From positions 37,181,798 to 37,245,797 of the forward strand of contig OY747705.1 in assembly GCA_963556495.2 (NCBI GenBank): DNA of 64,000 nucleotides. Reading direction: 5' to 3'. The stretch comes from Valencia hispanica (Eukaryota; Chordata; Actinopteri; Cyprinodontiformes; Valenciidae). The notes under the pieces are model-generated. The model worked only from the letters and a program-made list of their open reading frames with translations. It did not search any database and was not told where the DNA came from. The translations under genes and the position numbers were made by a program. This document shows positions 34,289 to 45,526 of the stretch, piece after piece; positions within the stretch are counted from its first letter, which is position 1; every line of letters starts with the position of its first letter.

Positions 34289-34689
34289 AATATTGATGTT
34301 TCATTCACAAGAAAAATCAATCTTGTTACATTTTTCCCCAAGTTATTAATATCTGTAGTAACAAAACTCCTTGTAAACATGAAGCCATCCGAATGCAATT
34401 CCGTTTTTGTAATAAAATCAGTCTACATTTTAAATTTCTTTTTAAATACAAACATATGTAGTATGGGTGCTACCTGATTGCTGCTGACGACGCTCTGCTT
34501 TAGTGCTCTGGGAGCGGGGGAGGGAGGGCTGTGGAGAGACGTGGGCGGTAATCAAAATTTAAGGGCATTGCTGGGAGGTTAGGACGTTCCTAGGAGGACC
34601 CTGGCATTCAGTGCTCAACATGGCAGCCGCAAGAGTTTATAGATATTACTCAAACATACATAAATTAACCTAAGAAACACTGTAGAACC

Positions 34690-36370
34690 TCCATTCCCCT
34701 TTATTCTGCTTCTGATCCCAGTTCATATTCTCCATGCTCTTCAACTTGGGGTCAGTTTCAAACTGTGTACCTGGAGGAGCTAAAAGAAATTGTCTATCAC
34801 ACAAACTCTGCTTGTTGTCTCTTGGACTGTCTCCCTCCTTTTATGTTAAAAGAGTGTTTGACAGTGTTGGATTTTTTTTATCCTAAAGCTTATCAACACT
34901 TCTTTGTCTTTAGGTCAGTTCCACAGTGCTTTAAACAGGCTATAGTGCAACCACTTTTAAAAAAGCTAAATCTTGATCAGACCTGTTTTACTAATTTTAG
35001 AGCGATCTCTAAACTCAACTTTCTCTCCAAGGTCTTGGAAAAAGTTGTTTATATTCAGCTTCAGGAGTACTTGTCGCTTCATAATATTACCGAAAATTCC
35101 TATCAGGTTTTAAACCCTGTCACAGCACTGAAAATGCTCTCTTACGAGTTTTTAACGATCTTCTTTTAATTGTCGGTTCGGGTTGCTTTGATTCTACTGG
35201 ATCTATCAGCAGGTTTTGACACTGTTGACCACGACATCTTGCTGTCACGTTGGGAGTTGTGTGTTGGTCTCAGTGGTACTGTTCTCCAGTGGTTCAGATC
35301 TTATCTACAGGGAAGGACTATTTCTGTTAATCTGGGCCCTTTTAATTCTACATCAGCACCTGTGATATGCGGTGTACCCCAGGGCTCCATTTTGGGTCCT
35401 GTATTATTCTCGTTATACATGCTCCCATTAGGTTTTATTTTTAGGAAGCACAATATTACCTATCACTGCTTTGCCGATGATCTTCAGGTTTATTTACCAC
35501 TTTCATCTGGCCCAGGTGCTAAATCCACTGACGCATTATCTGCCTGTCTAAACAACATTAAGCAATGGATGTCCCTCAACTTTCTTAAATTAAATGATTT
35601 AAAAACTGAGATCCTCGCTTTTGGTAATTCTGACTTAGTAAACGGCGTTGTGAGCCCCCTTGGTTCTTGCTCCTTGTTTTTAAAACCTTATGTAAAAAAT
35701 TTCTGAGTTTTTTTAGACGGTTCCTTTAAGCTTAACAAACAGGTTAGTGCAGTCATTCAGTCCGGCTTCTACCACCTTAGGCTACTAGCCAAGGTCAAAC
35801 CATATCTCCCTGCTAGAGCCGTTGACCATATTATTAATTTGTTTGTGTCCTGCCGGTTGGATTACTGCAACTGTCTTTATGTTGGTCTGGATCAGTCTTC
35901 CCTGCATCGGCTGCTATTGGTTCAGAATGCAGCAGCTCGCCTACTGACTGGCACCAGGAAGCGGGAACATCTAGCTCACAACATCTAGGTCTAGCTCTGA
36001 AGTGCTTCTAGTAGTCCCAAAAACGCGCTTAAAGACTCGGGGCAAAAGTTTTCGTTTTCGTTGGCTGGCCCGAGGATGTGGAACAGTCTACCTCCTCATT
36101 TAAAAACTTCCCAGAGTTTAGAGCACTTCAAGTCTCAACTTAAAACATATCTCTTTGATTTGGCATTTAAGACAGGACGACTGAAAACCAAATTCGTTAG
36201 AGGTTGTTTTTATTGACTAAATGGTTTCTACTTGTGCTTTTTTTGTGTTGTCAGTCTATTGTATCTGTAGTATCCTATGTTATTGCTAATTTAATTGTGA
36301 TATGTTGTTCAGCACTTTGGGGCAGCATTGACTGCTATAAATGTGCTATACAAATAACTTTGACCTTGAC
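34690..36370 (+). pseudogene. L2-clade LINE inserted in the hAT element
   Basis: The RT begins in the frame at 34765 (VPQCFKQAIVQPLLKKLNLD). After a stop it continues in a 178-codon frame (35170-35706) with [31 protein letters not shown] and the intact catalytic box FADD (at about 35470). A frameshift at about 35706 leads to the C-terminus (SCRLDYCNCLYVGLDQSSLH, then RMWNSLPPHL) ending near 36180. The 3' end is GTGCTATACAAATAACTTTG plus ACCTTGAC. It differs from the (CTTGC)n-tailed L2 copies, so it is another L2 lineage. The endonuclease is missing (5' truncation). Confidence 0.9.
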
Positions 36371-36775
36371 GTTAGGCATGTTTTTAAGGAGGGAATGGCA
36401 CAAGAATGTGATGAAAAGCTTTAAAAAGTGGATTTTACATGCCACCCCTCCTTTAAGTCTACCTTCTTTTTGTTACTGAGCATCAATATTCAAAATTGCT
36501 TTCATTGCTTTTGAATTTTTGAATAATCTCTGTGCACCAGTGCTTTGCAAAAATCTAAAGGCTTGTTTTGTAAAACTGAAACCATCAATCATCATAACTT
36601 TACAGTACCTGGTGTGTGCCTGCTGTGATGTCATTTTATCTGCCAGTTGGAGGTATTTGTTGTGCCAAGCACTTGTGCTTTTTGTTTTATTTCTTTCCGC
36701 AAAAGCATTGGCTTTCGGGTAAGGAAACAGTTCGTTCGGAGAGTCTTTCTGACTTCTGATCACTTCAATTGGAGA

Positions 36776-36950
36776 AATGTTCCCTGATTATAAAACTTTG
36801 GCTGAAGTGGCGCTTAATTCCAGTCTTCAGTGTGACAGCGGAGCGCAGATTCAGCCTCCAGAACAACATCAAAATAAGAAGTCATCTGTCCGAGGAAAAA
36901 TCCAAAACCTCATGACAACAGCCTCTGCAGCAATCTGAGACATTTGATTA
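36776..36950 (+). pseudogene. hAT transposase C-terminal dimerisation domain
   Basis: With one frameshift, this encodes YKTLAEVAL followed by TAERRFSLQNNIKIRSHLSE, the characteristic hAT family dimerisation block, then NLMTTASAAI. A second copy of the same hAT family flanks the LINE at 45218-50841 (bases 45160-45217 and 50842 on). The 3' noncoding part of the element continues to about 37185. Confidence 0.75.
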
Positions 36951-37439
36951 AGCATACGTGCACATTTCAGTTTCATGCAGACCGGGAGGAGGATGTTAGA
37001 CTGTGCGTTCAAGCACAGTGCATTTAATTTCAGTGTTTATATGTAGTTCTCTGTTTATTTTGTTTGAACTGATTATTATTTAAAATTAAATAAAAAAACT
37101 ATTGAATATGTTCTCATTTAAAAAATTGACTTGTAAAAATAGATAATGGATTTTTTTTATCCCGCAAAAATATCTAGCGGGACCTCTGGTATTGCTGGAC
37201 AGAGGAATAACTGGTAGTGTTCTGCTGGTGTTGTCAGTCATTGTTGGAATCATGTCTGTAGTACAGTGTTAAATCCTCTATAACTGGGGATTTTTACACT
37301 TTGCCACTCGGTTCGAAACGTTTTTGAGCTCAGTTGAACATTTGCAGGTGTTTGATGTAACAAAACCAAAGGCAAGATATGCTTTCTCATATTTTCTGCT
37401 CTTTGAATGGAAGGAAGTTTGTTTAGTTTGTCCATGCTC

Positions 37440-37601
37440 TCTTGCTTTTTTTAAATTTTTCTCTTGCTTTATTGTGTATCATGTGTAATGTGTGTTTCTT
37501 TTTTTTTTTTAAATCACCAAATCATGTAAAGCACCTTGGATTACCCTGCTGTTGAAAGTGTGCTATACAAATAAAATTGCCTTGCCTTGCCTTGCCTTGC
37601 C
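37440..37601 (+). repeat. L2/Maui-like LINE 3' UTR and tail
   Basis: CATGTAAAGCACCTTGGATT, GTGTGCTATACAAATAAAAT and (TGCCT)n match the end of the L2 copy at 50755-50841. The start is unclear; 37190-37440 may be more of the same 3'UTR. Confidence 0.8.
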
Positions 37602-37762
37602 TAGAAGCTTATTTGGTGATATTTTTTGTTCTGCTTTACGTTAATACGGGAGCCTCGTCAAAAACCAATTATGTTAGCAGTGTCCAAGCATTTACTTTAC
37701 CCATTCATTCTGCGCCCCCACCCCCTGCAATGACTCAGCGCCCCCCACTTTGGGAACCATTA

Positions 37763-37770
37763 CGCTAACC
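37763..37770. repeat. hAT 8-bp target duplication (copy 2)
   Basis: CGCTAACC abuts the right inverted repeat and matches 33742-33749. Confidence 0.9.
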
Positions 37771-37828
37771 ATTTCCTGTCAATAGCTGCAGCTGTTTAGG
37801 TTCTTGCGTTGTCTCCACACGTGGCTAG

Positions 37829-38524
37829 CCCCTCCTTTCCACCGGACGCATAAGAAGCGCGTTACAGGAGCAGCACGTCATACGCAGCTGATAGCCACTG
37901 CTGTAGTCAATAGAACCCTTTCAACCGGAGGCGAAAGCGGCACAAGTCTGCCACATCTCAGGAGCGTCATGTCACGGCACTTTTCTAAATATACGCGACA
38001 GTCCTATTTTCTACGCGGTAAGTCTCTGAAACCTGTAAATTTTGATATTTTGGATAGGGGAAGACAAGAAATCAAACGGCTCAGCATCCAGAAATTTTCG
38101 AAATAAAAGAAACGTGCTGCTTTGCTGTTGCTTTACTTAAAAAAAGGTTACTACCTCTGCGGCCCGGAGAAAAGTCAGTACCTCACGGGAGGGTCTCATT
38201 TGTGTGTCATCACACAAATGAGCGATTTTGGATATTCCCTGACATAACATAACCTTATTGCCAAATATAAAATGGACATAACATAAAATACAGACCTTTT
38301 GGAGCCATGTTGTTGTCTTTTCCTGCATGTTGTTGTGTTTACTGACGAAACCACGCATGATTTTGCTAATCTCGCATGATTTCGCGCTCTCTCGGTGACA
38401 GCTGCTTCCCTGCTGCTATGCACCTCATACGCACCCGTTGGAAAGGGCCAAGCAGCAGAACACGCAAGTGAAACGTGCTGCTCCTGTAATGCGCTACTTA
38501 CACGTTCGGTGGAAAGGAGGGGTA
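37829..38524. mobile_element. Terminal-inverted-repeat element (MITE-like)
   Basis: About 50 bases at the left (CCCCTCCTTTCCACCGGACG, then CATAAGAAGCGCGTTACAGG, then AGCAGCACG) are inverted at the right (38472-38524) with a few mismatches. The roughly 700-bp interior has no transposase. Flanks read TAG on the left and TAA on the right, so a 3-bp duplication is possible but not shown. The superfamily is undetermined. Confidence 0.7.
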
Positions 38525-38617
38525 AGGAGAACCATGGGACAAAAAAAGGCTGAATGATTTAGCCATATTATCTACTGAAAAGGATTACTTGAAAAATATT
38601 GACCCTGAAAATGTCAT

Positions 38618-40272
38618 TGATAACAAAGTAATTCAAGGTGCTTTACATGATTAATTGGTAAAATAAAAATAGCAGTAAAACACAAGCAAAGCATATAAAG
38701 TAAAAACACCAATAAAGCAAGAAGCACACATAAAACATATGATATATGAAAACATTACTAAAAGGTAGCTCTAAACGGTTAAGTTTTTAGTTGTGATTTA
38801 AAAGAACTCAGTGTTTCAGCAGCTTTGCAGTTGCCTGGAAGTTTGTTCCAGATTACAGGAGCATAGAATCTGAAAGCTGATTCACCGTATTTGGTTCTAA
38901 TTTTTGGGATGTTGAGTAGACTGGAATTTGAGGACCTGAGTGGTCTCAGGGGTTGGTATAGTACATTTGAATCAGGACAAGACTGAAGTTTTAGTATTTT
39001 GAAAGCTTGAACTGTTGCCCCATTGGCCCTTTGAATTCTATTTACTGTAGGGTTGCTCGAGACCTTGGAGTACAAATTGATAATAGCTTTAAACTTGATA
39101 ACCAGCTTAGTGCAGTGGTGCAGTCTAGTTTTTACCAGTTGAGGTACCTTAGGTTTTTTGCAGCTCATTCAGAATGCTGCTGCTCGTCTCTGAACGGGCT
39201 GCAAACAACGTGACCATGTTACTCTGATTCTTTCCTCCCTCCACTAGTTGCCGGTTCGTTTTACACCACTATGTCCCTAGGAGGACACTGAGATCGGACA
39301 CTTAATTCCCTTTGGTTGTTCCAAGATCTCGGCTTGTAACCAGTGGTGACAGGTCCTTTTCTGTTGTCGCTCCTAGGCTTTGGAATGCCCTTCCTCTCAG
39401 TGTAAGGAAGGCAAGCTCATTAGAAAGGCTTAAATCTCTTTTAAAGACACATCTTTTGGCTTTCCACTCCAGCTGATCAAAAACGGACGAAAAGCTGCTA
39501 TGTTTAAACTGTTTATTGTTTGTTGTGTATTTGTTGTATTTATTCTTATTTGTTATTATCTGGACACTGATCTGTGCAGCACTTTGATCTCCTTGGATGT
39601 GTAAAGTGCTTTATAAATAAAGGGTATTATTAATATTATATAGTAACAGTAGATTTTTAACATACTTTGGTGCTAAGCCATTCAATGATTTATAAACTAT
39701 AGCAAAAGTATTTTGAAGTCTATTCTCTGAGCTACAGGGAGCCAGTGTAAGGAATTTAGAACTGGGGTGATGTGCTCTACTTCCCTGGTTCTAGTGAGGA
39801 CACAAGCAGCTGTCTAATTGACGTTTTAAGCAGACCTGTGAGAACGCTGTTGCAGTAATCAATCCGACTAAAGATAAACGCGTGGATGAGTTTTTCGAGG
39901 TCCTGTCAATCCTAGAAATGTTCTTCCAGTGATAGAAGGCTGATCTTGTTATTGCCTTTATGTAACCCTGGAGGTTTAGGTCTGAGTCTATTACGTCACC
40001 TAAATTTCAGCCCTGATCAGTATTTTCTAGCTGTATTAACTGAAGCTGTGTGCTAACTCTTGATCGTTCCTCTTTAGGTCCAAAAGTAATTTTTTCTGTT
40101 TTATTTCTTTTCAGCTGGAGACATTTTTGGCACACCATCCATTGATTTGCTCTATGCATTTACTTAGGTTTGGATGGGTTCAAAGTCACCTGGTGATATC
40201 GTAATGTAGAGCTGAGTATAATCTGCATAGTTATGATAGTTAATCTTATTGGTTGTTATAATCTGGGTTAGC
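38618..40272 (-). pseudogene. L2/Maui-like LINE on minus, split by another LINE
   Basis: Reading on minus: the RT palm near 40250 (reverse complement of CAGATTATAACAACCAATAA) continues through the thumb-like region to 39646. It is then interrupted by 38964-39638 and resumes with PLRPLRSSNSSLLNIPKIRT and YGESAFRFYAPVIWNKLPGN (about 38840-38950). The 3'UTR ends around 38618 (reverse complement CATGTAAAGCACCTTGAA) without the (CTTGC)n tail. Several frameshifts and stops are present. Confidence 0.85.
38964..39638 (+). pseudogene. L2-clade LINE 3' fragment nested in the minus L2
   Basis: It begins in the palm/thumb region (NQDKTEVLVF), passes GCSRDLGVQIDNSFKLDNQL-like codons with frame changes, and ends with AAAGTGCTTTATAAATAAAG and GGTATTATTAAT. 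TATAGTA is repeated at 38957-38963 and 39639-39645 and brackets the insertion. This is a third L2 3'-end type in the window. Confidence 0.82.
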
Positions 40273-41790
40273 TATCTGAGAAGAGTAACAAGGATACATG
40301 CGTCACATCAGTACCTCCATAAGTCTCCCAATAATATTTCAGAAAATCGCCAGATTTGTCACTTAAGAAAAAAAAAGAGTTGTAACACTGTCCTCAACTC
40401 ACAGTCGGCTAATGATAAGTGGGCCCACAATGACACCCAATCAATGTCCACTTCAAGGTGCGGTTATACCCTGACAACTCAAGCACAAGAAGACCAAAAC
40501 CATAACAACGAATTTTATTTTTATTCAACTCGCATGCACAAAGAAGTTAAAGATAAAAAATTTGATTAATGGGATTAAAAAACATAGCACGCCAAATATG
40601 ACTGAAATTAATTAATCGCAATTAACACAAACATTTGATATCCCTAATTTTAGACATACTTAACCCTCCTGCAGTCCCAGCACAACAGCTGGGCATAGTG
40701 AGGCAAATGTCACAAAGTCTGGAAGTACGGTGCAGAGGGCTAGCTGCAGCCAGACATATGGGGAAAACACAAGACAGTAGAACTTTGTAAAAGCGCATGC
40801 TTTATCCATCTGACTTTGACAGGGAAATCAGGATGGTTAAGTTTAAATTTTTAGCAATTGTCTTCAATTAAATACTGCCATTGAACATGTATTACAATTA
40901 AGTTTTTATTATTTACTTCCCTTGTAAATAAGGTATTGATGCCAGGTAAAATGGAGTGGATTTTATTCAAACTGTCATATCACTACATCAGGTCTATTGG
41001 GTGAAAAATAGTTTGTTAGACCTTATTTTTTGTGTGTATGTGAGTTCTCAATCCTCTCAAGATCATAGCAGAGATAAGTTATCTTAATATTTAAGGCAAC
41101 ACTGTGCAAAGCAATGTGTCAACAAATCAGGATAAAAGGTTAATGAGGTGTAGATATGGATAAGTCCACAATCTTTGAGCTGCGCTATAGTGTGGATGCC
41201 TGATCTTCATCCCCGTTGACTCTCCACAGTGCTGCTCCACAGCACTTATCTTTACTTGTTTGGCCGCCTTCAACCGCGAAACCACTGTGCCCTTGAAGGC
41301 TGCTGATCAATGAGACCTTGTTGGATATTGCAAGATGCGGTGAAGGGAGGGAGAGCTGTGAAAAAAGGAGATGAAGGGATGTGGCTGCTGGGGAGCTAAG
41401 AGATCAATATGGTATCATCTGCGATGAGGTTTTCTGCTACCCTGGCAACCAACTTCAAACACACTTCCATTATGTTTTTATGCATTGTGTACCGTCATCT
41501 TACAAATTTAATTGAATGTCTAAGAACTTAAAAGTTCAGCCTTCTAACACATCCAGTTTATTTTTCTTTACTAAACATTCAGACAAAAATTTTCATACTT
41601 TGATCCCAACTTATCTTATCGATTTAAATACACCACACCTTACAGACAGTATGGTGGGGTGTATTGTTACAAGTTTTATATATATAACAAATACTGACCC
41701 AAAACAAGTAGGTTGAAGCTTTAGCTTATTTACTTCATGCATGCCCTAAATAAACTTTAATGAATTGAGAAGTCTACAATTATGGTGGGG
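40273..41790. other. Unassigned interval
   Basis: No family recognised. ORFs of 106 codons (40249-40569) and 66 codons (41516-41716) have no motif. Balanced, non-repetitive sequence at 41160-41350 stands out slightly. Confidence 0.3.
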
Positions 41791-42040
41791 GAGACTGTGG
41801 CTCAGTAGGTAGAGTAGTTGGCTTGTAATCAGACCGTTCTAGGTTAGATTCCAGCTTTTATCTGTCAGATGTCAACGTCAAGGCACTTCACCCCAAGTTG
41901 CCTACCGACCTGTGTATCAGTGTATGAATTTGTGCATGTTTGTGAGTGCGAACGGATGAATGTGGCTCCAGTGTAAAGCTCTTTGAGTAGTCAGCACGAC
42001 TACAAAAGCGCTATATAAGTTCAGTCCATTTACCGTTTAC
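41791..42040 (+). repeat. tRNA-derived SINE
   Basis: A polymerase III A-box-like TGGCTCAGTAGGTAGAG lies near 41798 and a B-box-like GGTTAGATTCC at 41842-41852. The body follows (CAAGGCACTTCACCCCAAGT), then an L2-like 3' end (AAAGCGCTATATAAG, then TCAGTCCATTTACC). Such SINEs borrow LINE machinery through the shared 3' end. Confidence 0.8.
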
Positions 42041-42293
42041 AAAAACAATAAAAGAATACTAACCGTCCATCAGGTACTCAGCCCAAAGTCCTGTACTTAA
42101 CCAACAAATAGTAACTGGTCTGTACTTGCATAGCGCTTTATTTAGTCCCTGGGGACCCCAAAGTGCTTCACACTTCATTCAGTCATTACCCAGTAGAGTA
42201 TTGTTACCTTTTTCTTTAAACAAAGAAAGAGAACTACACATTCTAAGGTAGCATTCACACCAGCCCTGTTTAGTCCGCTTTAATCTAACTCTA

Positions 42294-43012
42294 CAGTTGT
42301 CGCCAAAAGTTTTGAGAATGACACAAATATTACTTTTCACAAAGTTTGCTGCAAAACTACTTTTAGATCTTTGTTTCAGTTGTTTCTGTGATGTACTGAA
42401 ATATAATTACAAACACTTAATACGTTTCAAAGACTTTTATTGACAATTACATGACATTTATGCAAAGAGTCAGTATTTGCAGTGTAGGCCCTTCTTTTTT
42501 AGGACCTCTGCAATTTGACTGAGCATGCTCTCAATCAACTTCTGGGCCAAATCCTGACTGATAGCAACCCATTCTTTCATAATCACTTCTTAGAGTTTGT
42601 CAGACTTAGTGGGTTTTTGTTTGTCCACCCACCTCTTGAGGACTGACCACAAGTTCTCAATGGGATTAAGATCTGGGGAGTTTCCCGGCCATGGACCCAA
42701 AATTTCAACGCTTTGGTCCCCGAGCCACTTAGTTATCACTTTTGCCTTATGGCACGGTGCTCCATCGTGCTGGAAAATGCATTGTTCTTCACCAAACTGT
42801 TGTTGGATTGTTGGAAGAAGTTGCTGTTGGAGGGTGTATTGGTACCATTCTTTATTCATGGCTGTGTTTTTGGGCAAAATTGTAAGTGAGCCCACTCCCT
42901 TGGATGAGAAGCAACCCCACACACGAATGGTCTCAGGATGCTTTACTGTTGGCATGACACAGTTGTAGCATCTATGCCTTGAAATCTTATTGTCATGTTC
43001 AAAAAAATACAA
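42294..43012 (-). pseudogene. Tc1-like element, 5'-truncated, with transposase fragment
   Basis: The right-hand terminal inverted repeat (on + CAGTTGTCGCCAAAAGTTTT at 42294) is preceded by TA. The minus ORF 42590-43012 (140 codons) is the transposase C-terminal two thirds. The block VWGCFSSKGVG is followed by IFQHDGAPCHKAK with the second catalytic Asp, then WPGNSPDLNPIENLWSVLKR with the final acidic residues. The helix-turn-helix DNA-binding domains and first catalytic Asp are missing because the copy stops at about 43012. Its coding part is otherwise clean, so it is relatively young. Confidence 0.9.
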
Positions 43013-43090
43013 GCAGTCTGGCTTAGTTGGAGATCAAATTGTGTTTGCGCTGGAAGTTGATGCCCAAGTAGGGTTCGCGTTAACCAAAGA

Positions 43091-44495
43091 CATCACTCGC
43101 AATAAGTTGGGGATGTTGTTATTTACATGAGGGCTATTCCTATTTGGTCTGAATTTTAATGAAACAAGTAAAAGTATCTTTTGATATTACCATTTTCATT
43201 AGTGTAATATGTATTACCCCTAAAATGTAGACAATAATGAGGGTAGCCCCAAATAACACAAATTGACAATGTCAGTAGCAGGTGTTTTCACTATTTGCTG
43301 CATTGACAGCTTGACAGCGACGTTTCATGCCCCTCACTAGCCTCATGATGTTGTCCTGAGGCAATGCGTTCCACTCTTCCACAAGTGCTACACGCAGTTC
43401 TGCTAGGTCACGTGGGGGTGGGGTACGATCATCCAGTCTCTGCTTCAGCTGGTCCCAAAAATGCTCTATGGGGTTCAGGTCAGGGGACATTGGTGGATAT
43501 ACCAAATGAGGCACTCCGACTTCTTGAAGTCGAGCTGTGACAATTCTGGCACGATGTAGTGGAGCATTATAATCCATTAACAGAAAGTTGGGGGTGTGCT
43601 GGCGAAACTGGGGGATGATGATGGGTCTATGATGTCTCTGAGGTAAGAACGTGCAGTGACTGAGTCATCTACAATAACCAAATCAGTTTTGACTGACTGG
43701 TGATGCACAGACTGTTACACCTCCTCCACCAAAGCTATCCCTGGGGACCATGTTGACTTCGGCATATCGCTCACCTAGCCTTCTCCAGCAACGCTGACGA
43801 CCATCATTTCTGTGAAAAAGGACAGTACCACTACTGCATTGTCCAGGTCACATGGTCTTTTGCCCACTGCAGACGTTCACGGCGGTGTCTTGGTGTCAAT
43901 GGAGTCACCTGCAACGGTCGTCTGGCATTCAAGCCAAAGCGGTGGAGTCTGTTGCGAATGGTTTGTCTAGAAACCCCAATCCCCCTCACATCTCGTAAAC
44001 GGGCCTGCAGCTGTGTGGCAGTTGCATGACGATATCTAAGTGCATAGGTCCTTAGGTACTGGTCATCGTTGCGGTCTGTCACTCGTGGGGCTCCACTCCT
44101 GGGTGAGACAGACCAAGTTCACTTGCAACATCGGATGTCCTGCCACCGACCCGAAGGTGCACTATGGCCAGGTGGCGCTGCTCGTCCGTTAAGTGACATC
44201 GTTTGTTCATGGCTGAAGGATGAGGTTGGAATGACTTACTGACAATACCAGCTTTTTCAACCCACAGAATGTTGAAATTGATCCCACATTGTGTTTAGTA
44301 TTGTTTGGTGTTGGCCCCAATATCTAAGGCACACTGTACACAGTGAGACCATTACGTGGAAAACACAAAATGAGGTGTGTCTATCACCTCAATACAATTG
44401 CCTCCCTATCCCAAAAATATCTGAAGTGAAACAAACACCATTTGTATGACATCCACTGAGTCTCCCACGATATCCCCAACTTATTGTGAGTAGTG
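43091..44495 (-). mobile_element. Tc1-like element with both ends
   Basis: The left end CATCACTCGCAATAAGTTGG and right end (reverse complement CACTACTCACAATAAGTTGG, then GGAT) form the inverted repeats. The base pair outside the right end is TA; on the left it reads GA. The size of about 1.4 kb is normal for Tc1. The interior is the transposase pseudogene at 43272-44210. Confidence 0.88.
43272..44210 (-). pseudogene. Tc1-like transposase (broken)
   Basis: On minus the ATG at 44208-44210 starts MNKRCHLTDEQ and a first helix-turn-helix cut short by a deletion and TGA near 44092. The next frame (43831-44082) has the second helix-turn-helix (GIGVSRQTIRNRLHRFGLNA). A damaged middle follows. The last frame (43272-43577) has MDYNAPLHRARI with the second catalytic Asp, then PPMSPDLNPIEHFWDQLKQR with the terminal Asp/Glu block. 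At least two frameshifts make it inactive. Confidence 0.88.
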
Positions 44496-44591
44496 TATTT
44501 GTGTCTTTTTGTGTTTTTTTAAACAGTAATGGAAAAATCTGAAGGCCATTTGTCATTTTGACACATTACCATTCACACTCCTGACCACTTG

Positions 44592-44900
44592 GTGCAGAAG
44601 TGCAGACATTTTCAACCATGGCTCAGAAGGCAGAAGCTCGTCCTGTAACCCCCGCTCTGTCCTTCTCAGCCATTGTGTCCTTGGACAAGACACTTCACCC
44701 GCCTTGCCTACTGGTGGAGTTCAGAGGGTCAGCTGACACCAGTGTGCCCCAGAGCAGGTGTGGCTACAATGTAGCTTAGCATCACCAGAGTGTGAATGTG
44801 TGCTTAAATGGGTGAATGACTGAATGTAGCGTGAAGCGCTTTGGGGCCCTCAGGACTAGATATTGTACTATACAAGTAAAGGCAATTTCCATTTAAAGCA
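44592..44900 (+). repeat. Degraded SINE
   Basis: A tRNA-like start (CCATGGCTCAGAAGGCAGAA) is followed by TTGGACAAGACACTTCACCC, the body TGTGGCTACAATGTAGCTTA, GAATGGGTGAATGACTGAAT-like sequence, and the end GCGCTTTGGGGCCCTCAGGA with CAATTTCCATTT. It is related in layout to the SINE at 41791-42040. Confidence 0.65.
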
Positions 44901-45059
44901 CAGAGTACATGTAACAATGCAATCAAAAGAAGACTCCCATGAGAGCATCAGAGAATCGTCTCAGATCTGGATACTGTTCTCAATACATCAATCAGAGTGT
45001 TGACAGCTCGTTGAAGCTCCTTGAAGAGTTATGGAGTCTTTGTAGCGTGTCTGCACCTG

Positions 45060-45217
45060 ACATACATCGGTGATCGCAGAAGGAGCACATGCTTGTTCTG
45101 AGAATTTTGCCGACTTCTCATCACCCTAATTTAAAAAATGGTTCCTGATTCAAAAACGTTGGCGTAAGTGGCACTTGTAATTCCAGTCTGTAGTGTGGCA
45201 GTTTTAACCTTCAGAAC
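45060..45217 (+). pseudogene. hAT remnant, left part (second copy of the family)
   Basis: From about 45140 the sequence AATGGTTCCTGATTCAAAAA with CGTTGGCGTAAGTGGCAC parallels 36775-36815 of the hAT at 33750-37762, through CTTCAGAAC at 45217. It stops where the L2 LINE starts and resumes at 50842. Confidence 0.65.
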
Positions 45218-45239
45218 ACCCCCCTGGAAAAATGTGCCT

Positions 45240-45515
45240 TCTTTAATGATTTCAGCAACCTTCTCTCCGTAATATGTGTCGATTATGACCAATTAATCAT
45301 TGTAAGGGACTTCAACATTCATACTGGCAACCCCCAGGATAGACTAGCTAAAACATTAAGTGACACTCTTCACAACTTCGGCCTGACCCAGCATGTCAAA
45401 CAACCAACACACAATAGAGGACACACTCTTGACTTAATTATCAGCAAAGGTTTAACTATATCTGACATCTCAGTGATTGATACTGCATTATCTGACCATT
45501 TCTGTATGTTCTTTC
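45240..45515 (+). pseudogene. L2 LINE AP-type endonuclease, C-terminal part
   Basis: The endonuclease nicks target DNA for LINE insertion. Visible blocks are DFNIHTGNPQDRLAKTL (the GDFN-type motif, here with Arg in place of Gly) and THNRGHTLDLIISKGLTISD, then ALSDHFCMFF with the catalytic S-D-H. The N-terminal half is missing (5' truncation). Confidence 0.85.
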
Positions 45516-45526
45516 AAAGTACCATC

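Larger units (their letters stand above)
33750..37762. mobile_element. hAT DNA transposon (4.0 kb) carrying later LINE insertions
   Basis: The left end CAGTGGTTCCCAAACTATTT and right end (reverse complement TAATGGTTCCCAAAGTGGGG) are hAT-type inverted repeats. The 8-mer CGCTAACC is repeated exactly outside both ends (33742-33749 and 37763-37770), the 8-bp duplication expected for hAT. Inside are an exon-like ORF at 34094-34288, an L2 LINE (34690-36370), the C-terminal dimerisation part of a hAT transposase (36776-36950) and an L2 3' end (37440-37601). Without the LINEs the element would be roughly 2 kb. Because the ends pair and the duplication is perfect, the boundaries are firm. Confidence 0.88.

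Noticed and set aside
36473..36763. 96-codon minus ORF
   Set aside because: It lies antisense to decayed hAT sequence and shows no motif.
41791..41865. tRNA gene
   Set aside because: A- and B-box-like sequences are present but the cloverleaf is degraded and it is joined to a SINE body.
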